Below are positions 15,881-24,325 of a stretch of 64,000 nt of DNA, piece by piece. The stretch covers positions 1 through 64,000 of the forward strand of contig CAJTCH010000019.1 of assembly GCA_910574715.1 (NCBI GenBank), written 5' to 3'. The notes under the pieces were generated by a model, which saw only the letters and a program-made list of their open reading frames with translations, ran no database searches and was not told where the DNA came from. Position 1 is the stretch's first letter; every line of letters starts with the position of its first letter. The position numbers and the translations under genes are program-made. Source of the DNA: Lachnospiraceae bacterium. GTDB lineage: Bacteria; Bacillota; Clostridia; Lachnospirales; Lachnospiraceae.

Positions 15881-16396
15881 ATGTCAGAGGCAAAATGGTA
15901 CGTAGTGCATACCTATTCCGGGTATGAGAACAAAGTAAAAGCCAACATTGATAAGACGATTGAGAACAGGCACTTAGAAGAGCAGATTCTAGAGGTCCGC
16001 GTTCCGATGCAGGACGTTGTAGAATTGAAGAACGGCGTTCAGAAGGCAGCGCAGAAGAAGATGTTTCCCGGATATGTACTGATCCATATGTTCATGAATG
16101 ATGACACATGGTATGTGGTGCGTAATACCAGGGGTGTGACAGGATTCGTAGGCCCTGGATCGAAGCCGGTTCCGCTCACAGATGCAGAGATGGCGCCGCT
16201 TGGAATCAAGCGGGAGAATATGGTGGTTGATTTTGCAGAAGGCGATATGGTTCAGGTGATTGCCGGAGCATGGGCAGATACCGTTGGAGCTATCCAGTCT
16301 ATGAATATGCAGAAGCAGAGTCTTACGATCAATGTTGAACTGTTCGGCCGTGAGACACCGGTTGAGATCAGTTTTGCAGAAGTTAAAAAGTTGTAA
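15881..16396 (+). CDS. nusG: Transcription termination/antitermination protein NusG
   Basis: A 171-residue NusG with its N-terminal NGN domain (KWYVVHTYSGYENKV, MFPGYVLI, VRNTRGVTGFVG) and C-terminal KOW domain (GDMVQVIAGAWADTVGAI). It binds the RNA polymerase clamp and affects pausing and termination. The order secE-nusG-rplK is the usual bacterial order, and there is a 32-bp gap after secE. Confidence 0.97.
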   Translation: MSEAKWYVVHTYSGYENKVKANIDKTIENRHLEEQILEVRVPMQDVVELKNGVQKAAQKKMFPGYVLIHMFMNDDTWYVVRNTRGVTGFVGPGSKPVPLTDAEMAPLGIKRENMVVDFAEGDMVQVIAGAWADTVGAIQSMNMQKQSLTINVELFGRETPVEISFAEVKKL

Positions 16397-16405
16397 ATCA
16401 AAATC

Positions 16406-16438
16406 AGTGGGAGGGACCATATTTCCCGACATCACCAC
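16406..16438 (+). promoter_or_regulatory. Ribosomal protein L1-binding leader before rplK
   Basis: The RNA GTGGGAGGG ... CCCGACATCACCAC can fold as an asymmetric stem. It mimics the L1 site of 23S rRNA helix 76 (GGUGGGAGG ... GAAAUACCACC). It ends just before the AAGGAGG of rplK. In bacteria free L1 represses its operon through such a site. Confidence 0.75.
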
Positions 16439-16453
16439 AAGGAGGTAATTGAG

Positions 16454-16879
16454 ATGGCAAAAAAAGTAGAAGGTTACATTAAGTTACAGATTCCTGCCGG
16501 AAAGGCAACACCGGCACCACCGGTTGGACCAGCGCTTGGTCAGCACGGTGTGAATATCGTTGAATTTACGAAGCAGTTTAACGCAAGGACAGCAGATCAG
16601 GGCGATCTGATCATCCCTGTAGTTATCACAGTTTACAGTGACAGGAGCTTCAGCTTCATCACGAAGACACCGCCGGCAGCGGTATTGATCAAGAAGGCCT
16701 GCAACATCAAGTCAGGTTCCGGAGTTCCGAACAAGACGAAGGTTGCGACGATCACACAGGCTCAGTTAAGAGAGATCGCAGAGACGAAGATGCCGGATCT
16801 TAACGCAGCGACAGTAGAAGCAGCGATGAGTATGGTAGCCGGCACCTGCCGCAGCATGGGAGTTAAGGTGGCGGAGTAG
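16454..16879 (+). CDS. rplK: 50S ribosomal protein L11
   Basis: A 141-residue L11: the N-terminal domain contains [20 protein letters not shown], and the C-terminal RNA-binding domain ends [10 protein letters not shown]. It forms the GTPase-associated centre with 23S rRNA. It follows nusG and precedes rplA. Confidence 0.97.
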   Translation: MAKKVEGYIKLQIPAGKATPAPPVGPALGQHGVNIVEFTKQFNARTADQGDLIIPVVITVYSDRSFSFITKTPPAAVLIKKACNIKSGSGVPNKTKVATITQAQLREIAETKMPDLNAATVEAAMSMVAGTCRSMGVKVAE

Positions 16880-16888
16880 AGGAGTAGA

Positions 16889-17010
16889 GCACTTAGCGAG
16901 GTGTTTTCGAGCTTAGTGCGAACCCCATCTGGCCGCTTAGCGAGGTATTCCACGAGCTTAGCGGAGCAGATGATTCTTTGAAGGCTAAGCGAGGTATTTT
17001 CTAGCGATTT
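16889..17010. repeat. Three tandem palindromic units with core TTAGCGAGGTATT
   Basis: Unit 1 (16889-16919) has arms GCACT/AGTGC, and unit 2 (16926-16972) has arms CATCTG..CCGCT/AGCGG..CAGATG. Both enclose the same core, TTAGCGAGGT(G/A)TT...CGAGCTT. Unit 3 (16981-17010) is a single degenerate core. The arms differ but keep pairing. They lie between rplK and the rplA leader and code for nothing. Confidence 0.65.
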
Positions 17011-17025
17011 TAATGTAAACAAATA

Positions 17026-17053
17026 AGTGGGAGGGTTATCCCGACATTACCAC
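17026..17053 (+). promoter_or_regulatory. Ribosomal protein L1-binding leader before rplA
   Basis: A second copy of the L1 mimic, GTGGGAGGG-TTAT-CCCGACATTACCAC, directly before AAGGAGG of rplA. The loop is shorter than in the rplK copy, and the helix strands are conserved. Confidence 0.75.
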
Positions 17054-17068
17054 AAGGAGGTTATTTAG

Positions 17069-17761
17069 ATGAAAAGAGGAAAGAAATATATTGAAGCTGC
17101 AAAAGCAATCGACAGAGGCAATCTCTATGATGTTGCGGATGCGGTGTCACTGGTTAAAAAGACTGCAGTAGCAAAATTCGATGAGACGATTGAGGCTCAT
17201 ATCAGAACAGGATGTGACGGACGTCACGCTGACCAGCAGATCCGTGGCGCGGTTGTACTGCCGCACGGAACAGGTAAGAAGGTTCGTATCCTTGTATTTG
17301 CGAAAGACGCCAAGGCCGAAGAGGCGAAGGCAGCCGGAGCAGATTACGTGGGCGGCGATGAACTGATTCCGAAGATCCAGAACGAGAACTGGTTTGAGTT
17401 CGATGTAGTAGTTGCAACACCGGATATGATGGGTATCGTTGGACGTCTCGGACGTGTTCTTGGTCCTAAGGGTCTTATGCCGAACCCGAAGGCTGGTACG
17501 GTAACGATGGATGTAACGAAGGCGATCCATGACATCAAAGCCGGTAAGATCGAGTACAGACTTGACAAGACGAACATTATCCATGTGCCGCTTGGTAAAG
17601 CATCCTTTACTGAGGAGCAGATTACGGACAACTTCCAGACGCTTATTGACGCAATCATCAAAGCAAGGCCGGCAGCAGTGAAGGGTCAGTTCTTAAGGAG
17701 CGTGACACTTACTTCTACCATGGGACCTGGCGTTAAGATTAATCCAATGAAATTGGTTTAA
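17069..17761 (+). CDS. rplA: 50S ribosomal protein L1
   Basis: A 230-residue L1 with the usual features: KRGKKYIEA start, [14 protein letters not shown], and the signature [28 protein letters not shown]. It binds the L1 stalk of 23S rRNA and probably represses its own operon through the leaders upstream. A strong terminator follows. The rplJ-rplL genes normally found next are not in this window. Confidence 0.97.
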   Translation: MKRGKKYIEAAKAIDRGNLYDVADAVSLVKKTAVAKFDETIEAHIRTGCDGRHADQQIRGAVVLPHGTGKKVRILVFAKDAKAEEAKAAGADYVGGDELIPKIQNENWFEFDVVVATPDMMGIVGRLGRVLGPKGLMPNPKAGTVTMDVTKAIHDIKAGKIEYRLDKTNIIHVPLGKASFTEEQITDNFQTLIDAIIKARPAAVKGQFLRSVTLTSTMGPGVKINPMKLV

Positions 17762-17798
17762 CAGGTTGATTGAATCAGATATAAGATGATAAGATAGA

Positions 17799-17857
17799 CT
17801 GCCGGGAAATCCTGTATTTGTACATAATGTACGAATTAGGATTTCCCGGCAGTTTTT
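17799..17857 (+). terminator. Strong terminator of the ribosomal protein operon
   Basis: CTGCCGGGAAATCCT pairs with AGGATTTCCCGGCAG over 15 bp, followed by TTTTT. Confidence 0.9.
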
Positions 17858-17859
17858 GG

Positions 17860-17982
17860 TTATTTAGTTTCTATTTTGGGTTCAGCCGTTTCAACATATT
17901 TGATAATTTCTATGATCTTTTCGGCTGTCAAACCTTCAGCTTCTAATTTTTGAATAAGATTAACTACTTCTTTACCTGTCAT
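17860..17982 (-). CDS. Small hypothetical protein, 40 residues
   Basis: MTGKEVVNLIQKLEAEGLTAEKIIEIIKYVETAEPK: an acidic helical mini-protein with the repeated pattern of a helix-turn-helix hairpin. A GGCGGTGAGG ribosome binding site lies before the ATG. The gene abuts the rplA terminator. The sequence is orderly enough to be a real gene. No family is recognised with certainty. Confidence 0.55.
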   Translation of the reverse strand: MTGKEVVNLIQKLEAEGLTAEKIIEIIKYVETAEPKIETK

Positions 17983-18094
17983 ATCCTCACCGCCTTTTTA
18001 TAAGTGCCGTTTACTTTGGTACCTTCATTATATCAATCGGTGATTGCGGTGTAAAGCCTTTATTCGATTATCACTTCTTCCGTCGCTTAATTTT

Positions 18095-18125
18095 ACAACA
18101 AAAATGCATGATTCACAACAAAAAT
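18095..18125 (+). promoter_or_regulatory. Direct repeats upstream of the giant surface protein
   Basis: ACAACAAAAAT occurs at 18095-18105 and 18115-18125, exactly 20 bp apart, about 70 bp before the start codon. A possible -10, TACAAT, follows near 18150. The two-turn spacing suggests binding of a dimeric regulator. Confidence 0.35.
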
Positions 18126-18198
18126 ATTCCTTTCTTTTGTAAATATTCTACAATGAAACGTGTGACGGAATGTAATCGTATAGGAAGGAAAATGTGTT

Positions 18199-21100
18199 AT
18201 GAAGAGATTGTATAGTGTATTGCTGATCTGCGCGGCAATGGCCGGCATGATGCTTAGTATCACCAGCACAGAGGCGGCTGATCTTGCGAAGGTACGCGGA
18301 AGGGTGAACATTGACCTTGATACGTTTGTATGTGTGGAGAAGACGAATAATAACTCCGGGATGGAGCCGGACAATAGTGAGAAGACGAAGTACAAGATGT
18401 GGTTCAAGAATTCATTCACGGACCGAAATAATATCGGAGTTACCTACAGGAGCGGACAATCTTACGAGATGACGGATGTGGACAAGGTGGAGACTTACAT
18501 GTACACGCAGCAGACCAGTAATGATAAGTTCCTTTTGTACATAAATACGAGTCCGTACAAATACTATCACAGGATGGATATCGGTGATATTAACAACGGC
18601 ACCCTGGACGGAAACGGTACGGTGTGGTATTTCAATAATCTGGTGGTTCGGGTTACTCAGAATGTGTATTCTAAGGATTTTCGGGATCGGAGTACGAATA
18701 TCAAAGCGAAGTATGGGAGTTCTTATGTATTCTTCGGACTGGCACATGAGTGGCAGATGCATGACGCAAGGCTTTATTTTGACAATGAGAGCAGATCCGG
18801 AGAGTTCCAGGGAGGTCTTACATTGATCTTGAAGAAGCATCGTATCGCGCTTCTTCAGCCGGAGTACCCTAAGCAGGTGTTGGAGAATGGTTCCGAGAAG
18901 GAGTATGTCGCCTTCTCTAATCTGAAGATGCGCCTGGAAGACGGGAAATCTTATGATCCCGGGAGTCAGGGAGACATTTACCGGGATGAGCGTGTGACGG
19001 TACAGTATACGCTGGCGGATGCCAATAACTGCAAGCTTAAGGGGTATCGTTTCTACAGTGACAGGGATCGGAAGAACCTTCTCTATACGAAATGGATCGA
19101 GGGCGGCGAGACGGAATCCAGCTTCACGCTGAACGCTGCGCTGATACAGGATCTTGAGAGAGGTAAGGCGATAAAAAGTCTTGGAGATATCTATGTGGAA
19201 CCGATCTTCGAGCAGAGGAAGGTCACCGTGGATATCTCACAGATCGTTCCGGAAGACAGCGCTGTGTCGGTGACTCCGGTTACGGGCGGGGATGGGTCGG
19301 ATTCCTTCCAGCTTCAGGTTGAGGAGAATGGCAAGAAGGAAGTGATCGGAAGTTTCAAGAAGAATAAGGCCGCGCATATCGGGGATGTGATCACCTTCGA
19401 TTATACGCCGAATTCCAAATACAAAGGGCCGTACCAGTTCTCACATTATGAATATCGGATGTGCGAGAGCCAGAACCAGGTCGCGGGTACCTATCCGGTG
19501 GAAGCGCTGTATTCTCCGGATAAATATGACATCTCACAGAAGCTTGGCACGGCGTATTTCTGGATGCAGCTTCATGTGATCCTGAAGGCAGAGGTGGTTC
19601 TCCAGGATAAGACGGTGACCTATAATAACCGGAATGTGACCATTGATCCTCCGGAAATCAAGTACCCGGAGGGACACCCGGCGCCCACGGGGACGATTAC
19701 TTATACCTATTATAAGGCGTTGGGGGATGTGACGCAGTGGGGGCTTCAGGAAGAGATAGACGGTCCGCCCATAGACGCGGGGATTTATTATGTGGTGGCG
19801 ACGATGAGGCAGGATGCGCATTACCTCTCGGCGGAGAGCAGACCGGCAATCTTAACGATCGAGAAGGCGGTGCCGGTGCTTTCCAATGTGCGGGGAACAC
19901 AGATCACATACGGGGATCCGTTGTCGAAATCGACGGTGACCGGTACTGCGGAGGGAGTGAGCAAGTCCAAGATCAGCGGAACATTTGCATGGAAGGACGG
20001 AAACCAGAAGCCAAATGCGGGAACCAATAAGGCGGATGTGAAGTTTACGCCTGCCGACCGGTATGCGGTCAACTATGCCGAAGCGGAAGGAAAAGGGATG
20101 GTTTCGGTTGCTCCGGCAACGCCGGCGATCCGGAAGGGTGCAGACAAGACAGTCACCTACAGCGGCGAGCCGGTTGTGATGGAAGGAGCGTTCGCGGCAG
20201 GGATCGACGGGAAGAATACCGGCCAGAAGATCACCTATGAATATTATGCGAGTGAGAGATGTGAGAAAGAGAGTAAGCTTGCCGGTCCGCCGGCGGATCG
20301 GGGCGTGTATTACGTGCTGGCATCGGCGGCAGCGCAGGGGAATTACAATTATGTGAAAACTACGGCAGACAACGCTTCTAAGATTACGATCGAGCCAAGG
20401 CAGGCAGGGCTTCTGCAGGTGCCGGTAAGTGCACTTACCGGGGGAGAGGGAGCGAAGGAGTACCGGGTCTATGTGACGAATGCGGTGGCGAAAGGACCAA
20501 AGGGAACGGTACAGCTCTCCTGGATGGATGGCGGTGAGAAGAAGCAGATTGATATAGGAGGGATCAGGAAAGAAGGAAACGGATACTATGCATCCATCCA
20601 ATACGGAGGTATATCCTTTGCGGATGGGCAAGTTGCGATTACTGCATCTTATATGCCTGTAACAGATGACGAGGGTAATCATATCGATAATTATTCTATC
20701 AGTGAAAATCAATTGGAAGTTAATACCTCATCCGGAGCGATCGAGAAGGAAGTCTATTTGGAATATGGCGGCGAAGCCTGTACAGAGAGTGTAGAGACGG
20801 CGCTTCAAGACAGTATTCCAGCAGGAGCGCATGTGTCGGATGTGCGGTGGAAGATGCCGGATCGGACGGTGAACGATGTTGCAGAGACGGAGATAGGAGA
20901 TAATGATAACAATACTATGATATTTACGCCCTTGAATGCAGGTTCCGTGTCTGTGACGGCTTATGTAACTGTAACGACCCAAGGAACAACAGGGAATGCT
21001 TTGGTAGCAGAAGATCATTATTATGTTACATACCACTGCACCGTATCAAAGGTTGAGCAAGATATTTCTCTAATTGATGAGAATGAGCTGACTTATAATG

Positions 21101-24100
21101 GGCTTCCTCAAACGCGCCGTATCAAGAGGGAACCGGTGGGAGAAGAGAAGGCAGGGGATGTTACAGATATTTCGGATATTCGATATACCGGAAATTCTTA
21201 TATTGAAGGGAGTTATGATTCTGAGCTGCCTCCGGTTCATGCAGGCACATATACCATGAAGGTTACTGTTCCGGCAACAAGGAATCTGCTGGAGTGCGAG
21301 ACTTCTTTCCCGCTGGTGATCAATCAGGCGAAGCCTGCGATCGCCATATCCAATAAGACCGTAACCTACAACGGGCATCCGCAGACCTTAGAGCCTGCGG
21401 TTCTGGACAGTGGGATTCCGAACGGGACGGATGTGACAGGGGCGGTAAGTTATCAATATACCTATATCGGCAGCGTGCCTGTCAATGAAAATGGAGACAG
21501 CCAGGCCGATACGGCAGCAGCCGAACCAACCGGCGCCGCAGCAGCCGAACAGATCAACAGCCCCGACGCCCCGGTTCATGCAGGCGTCTATGAGGTGACG
21601 GCGTCTGTGGCAGCAGACGGCAACTATACGTCAGCGATATCCACGGAGAGTCAGGATTCGCCGGTGAAGCTGACCATAAAGCAGGCGGGATGCACCGTGA
21701 AGATGCAGGGGAAACAGGCAGTGTACACCGGAGAGCCGATTCTCTTAGATCCGCCGGTTATCACAGGGGTGGAGAATGAGAGCGTGACGGCGGAAACGGC
21801 CGTTATGTATCGCCCGTCTGTGATTTGGCATCGGCAGGGCGGCGGCGGACAGGAATTCATTCAGAATCCCACGGACGCCGGGATCTATTACGGCTGGGCG
21901 GTGAAAGGGAGCGCGGGTGATTATAAGGCGGCGGTAAGCGAGAGGGTGCTTCTTGCGATCCGGAAGGCGCAGGTGAATGTCGCAATCCCCGAGCAGACTG
22001 CGGTCTACAGCGGGAAGACTCCGACGATCCAGGGACTTACTGCACAGACGGAAACCGGCAAGGATATTATGGCAGAGTCCATTCCGTTTATCCGATATCA
22101 TTTCTACAGCGATCCGGAGGCGGCAGAAGAGATCGAACCGCCGGTGAATGCCGGAACTTATTATGTCCAGGCATGGCTTGCCGAACGGGATAATTATCAG
22201 GCGGCGAAGAGCCCGGTTCAGAAGTTGACCATAGAGAAGGCGGTTCCGGTACTGTCGGATGTCAGGCTCAGTGATGTTACTTACGGAGAGATGGGATACT
22301 TATCGGAGGCGGAAGGTCTGGCGACGGGTGTAGAGGCGGAAGAATTAAGCGGGGCATTCCTGCCGGAAGGTGAGATCTGCCAAACCAGGATGGATGCCGG
22401 TACTTATGAGGTAAATGTCCGCTTTACGCCGGATGCGGATACGGCAGTGAATTACCAGACGGCTGTTGCCGCGGTGCCGCTGACGGTACTCCCCGCCGAA
22501 CCGGAGATCATAGGCAGGGATAAGACGAAGGTCTACGACGGACAGCCGGCGGTACTGGACGAGGTCTGGCTTAAGGGAGTGCAGAATATGCCGGCGCCTG
22601 CGGGCGAGATCCGTTATGAGTATTTTACGGATAAGGCGTGCACCCAGCCGGCGCCGGGAAACGGCGGCAGCGGCGATATGGGAGCGGTCCATACCGGGGT
22701 GACGGACGCAGGGGTCTATTACTGCAGGGTAACGGTAATCCCGGATACCGGGAATTATATCGAGAAGTCCGAATTATATACCGTGACGGTGGAGAAGGCG
22801 CCTGCCGCGATCAGCCTGCGGGTGACCGTGATCGATAAGAACCAGGCGGATAATATCGTGACGATCCGCGGGAAGCTGCCGGGAGTCTTCGATGCACCGA
22901 CAGGGACCGTCAGGATCCTGATGCGGGAGCATGCAGAAGACGGACAGAATGCCGGAGAATACCGGGAGGTTACCGGAGATCTTGCCGTTACGGAAGAGAA
23001 CGGTGCTTATGGCTTCACGGCGAAGGTCAGCGTGGGACTTGACGGAATCTATGATTTCAAGGCGGTATATACAGAGGGTGTTAAGCAGAATTATAAGATA
23101 CAGCCGGGAGAACTTACAGAGATTGATATGGATAAGCTGCCCCAGCATATAGAGTTCGAGCAGCATTTACTGCGAATGATGTATGGATGCGAAGCCTTCG
23201 ATGTCCGGGCTGACGAGTCAGAAGCGCCGGGAAGCGGAGCGGTTACTTACCGCCTTATGGAGAAGATCAGCACGCCGGGCGCAGTGTCCGTGACACCGGA
23301 GGGCACGGTAGAGATCCTGGATGTGGGTACGGCATTTGTCATGGCGGTAAAGGCAGGCGATGAGCAGTATAACGGAGCGGTGTCCGTGGTATGTATCCGG
23401 ATATTGAAGGCGCCTGTCACGTTGGCTATGGAGGACAGGACCGTGGTTTACGACGGCAGCCCCCAGGGAATACAGGCGGTGCCGATGTCGCAGGATCAGC
23501 GCATTGAGGAAGAACTGCCGGTATCATATGTGTATGTGGATCAGGAGAACCGGCGTGTGCTTCACGAGGAACCTGTAGATACAGGAACGTATCAGGTATT
23601 TGCCTATCTGCCGGAGACGGAGCATTATCTCGGGGCGGCGGGACGGAGCGTCCTTGTGATCACGCAGACAGAAGCCAGGATAGAATTGTCCGTGTATAAG
23701 AAGGATGTGAATGCGCAGAAGGTGACGCTTCGCGGGCGACTTCCGGGAGTTTTTGATGATCCGAATGGTACGGTGACGATCTATATGCGGGTTCACGGTA
23801 CGGAGGAATATACGGTAGCGGCAGAGGATATCCAGATTGTGGAAATTGACGGAGAGTGGACATTCTGGGAGGAGATCCATGTGCCGGAGAGCCGGGTCTA
23901 TGATTTTAAGGCGGTGTTTGTCGGAGATGCGGGGCAGAATTACCGGATTCAGGACGGAATAGCGGAGAATGTGGATATGAGGAAGCCTCATAAGCCGGGA
24001 CGTCCATCCGGGGCTGATCCGGGAACAGACGATCCCAATGGTCCGGGCGGTGATCCGGGAGCAGATGATCCCAATGGCTCGGGCAACGATCCGGGATCGA

Positions 24101-24297
24101 ACGGCTCCGGTGGTTCGGGCGGCGGACCGTCATTTGATGATGTGGTATCGGGCGGCGCGGATAAGGGCGGCAAGAGCAAAGCTGCCGATACGGGAGATAC
24201 CGTTCCGGTTCTGCCGGGGATCCTGTTTGTGATGGCAGCAGCCGTCCTTATGACCGGGATCGGCAGGAGGCATCGTGTGCGGTGCCGGAGACGATAA
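18199..24297 (+). CDS. Giant cell-wall-anchored protein with MBG/Ig-like repeats (2032 residues)
   Basis: The signal peptide (residues 1-27, ending STEA) precedes a unique N-terminal region of about 450 residues. More than ten Ig-like modules follow, resembling MBG-type repeats. Each has a TVTYNG/VTYSGEPV-like start, a DAGIYYV or HAGTYEV strand and an L(T)IEKA-type end. The C-terminus has a Gly/Pro/Asp-rich spacer, then AADTGDTVPVLPG, a hydrophobic segment and RRHRVRCRRR: a sorting signal with DTGD in place of LPXTG. Probably a surface adhesin or scaffold. It is followed 28 bp later by a second giant gene, suggesting co-expression. Confidence 0.85.
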   Translation: MKRLYSVLLICAAMAGMMLSITSTEAADLAKVRGRVNIDLDTFVCVEKTNNNSGMEPDNSEKTKYKMWFKNSFTDRNNIGVTYRSGQSYEMTDVDKVETYMYTQQTSNDKFLLYINTSPYKYYHRMDIGDINNGTLDGNGTVWYFNNLVVRVTQNVYSKDFRDRSTNIKAKYGSSYVFFGLAHEWQMHDARLYFDNESRSGEFQGGLTLILKKHRIALLQPEYPKQVLENGSEKEYVAFSNLKMRLEDGKSYDPGSQGDIYRDERVTVQYTLADANNCKLKGYRFYSDRDRKNLLYTKWIEGGETESSFTLNAALIQDLERGKAIKSLGDIYVEPIFEQRKVTVDISQIVPEDSAVSVTPVTGGDGSDSFQLQVEENGKKEVIGSFKKNKAAHIGDVITFDYTPNSKYKGPYQFSHYEYRMCESQNQVAGTYPVEALYSPDKYDISQKLGTAYFWMQLHVILKAEVVLQDKTVTYNNRNVTIDPPEIKYPEGHPAPTGTITYTYYKALGDVTQWGLQEEIDGPPIDAGIYYVVATMRQDAHYLSAESRPAILTIEKAVPVLSNVRGTQITYGDPLSKSTVTGTAEGVSKSKISGTFAWKDGNQKPNAGTNKADVKFTPADRYAVNYAEAEGKGMVSVAPATPAIRKGADKTVTYSGEPVVMEGAFAAGIDGKNTGQKITYEYYASERCEKESKLAGPPADRGVYYVLASAAAQGNYNYVKTTADNASKITIEPRQAGLLQVPVSALTGGEGAKEYRVYVTNAVAKGPKGTVQLSWMDGGEKKQIDIGGIRKEGNGYYASIQYGGISFADGQVAITASYMPVTDDEGNHIDNYSISENQLEVNTSSGAIEKEVYLEYGGEACTESVETALQDSIPAGAHVSDVRWKMPDRTVNDVAETEIGDNDNNTMIFTPLNAGSVSVTAYVTVTTQGTTGNALVAEDHYYVTYHCTVSKVEQDISLIDENELTYNGLPQTRRIKREPVGEEKAGDVTDISDIRYTGNSYIEGSYDSELPPVHAGTYTMKVTVPATRNLLECETSFPLVINQAKPAIAISNKTVTYNGHPQTLEPAVLDSGIPNGTDVTGAVSYQYTYIGSVPVNENGDSQADTAAAEPTGAAAAEQINSPDAPVHAGVYEVTASVAADGNYTSAISTESQDSPVKLTIKQAGCTVKMQGKQAVYTGEPILLDPPVITGVENESVTAETAVMYRPSVIWHRQGGGGQEFIQNPTDAGIYYGWAVKGSAGDYKAAVSERVLLAIRKAQVNVAIPEQTAVYSGKTPTIQGLTAQTETGKDIMAESIPFIRYHFYSDPEAAEEIEPPVNAGTYYVQAWLAERDNYQAAKSPVQKLTIEKAVPVLSDVRLSDVTYGEMGYLSEAEGLATGVEAEELSGAFLPEGEICQTRMDAGTYEVNVRFTPDADTAVNYQTAVAAVPLTVLPAEPEIIGRDKTKVYDGQPAVLDEVWLKGVQNMPAPAGEIRYEYFTDKACTQPAPGNGGSGDMGAVHTGVTDAGVYYCRVTVIPDTGNYIEKSELYTVTVEKAPAAISLRVTVIDKNQADNIVTIRGKLPGVFDAPTGTVRILMREHAEDGQNAGEYREVTGDLAVTEENGAYGFTAKVSVGLDGIYDFKAVYTEGVKQNYKIQPGELTEIDMDKLPQHIEFEQHLLRMMYGCEAFDVRADESEAPGSGAVTYRLMEKISTPGAVSVTPEGTVEILDVGTAFVMAVKAGDEQYNGAVSVVCIRILKAPVTLAMEDRTVVYDGSPQGIQAVPMSQDQRIEEELPVSYVYVDQENRRVLHEEPVDTGTYQVFAYLPETEHYLGAAGRSVLVITQTEARIELSVYKKDVNAQKVTLRGRLPGVFDDPNGTVTIYMRVHGTEEYTVAAEDIQIVEIDGEWTFWEEIHVPESRVYDFKAVFVGDAGQNYRIQDGIAENVDMRKPHKPGRPSGADPGTDDPNGPGGDPGADDPNGSGNDPGSNGSGGSGGGPSFDDVVSGGADKGGKSKAADTGDTVPVLPGILFVMAAAVLMTGIGRRHRVRCRRR

Positions 24298-24325
24298 GAA
24301 TATGGGTAGAAGAAGGTGGGAAAGT

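Noticed and set aside
19852-20712. Long minus-strand open frames across the giant surface protein genes
   Set aside because: They are shadows of the plus-strand genes: no ribosome binding sites, odd composition, and the plus-strand proteins have signal peptides, domains and sorting signals.
21100-23700. Repeats within the giant protein as a CRISPR or simple repeat array
   Set aside because: The similarity is at protein level (Ig-like modules) with variable spacing, not identical DNA repeats with unique spacers. No CRISPR array was seen anywhere in the window.
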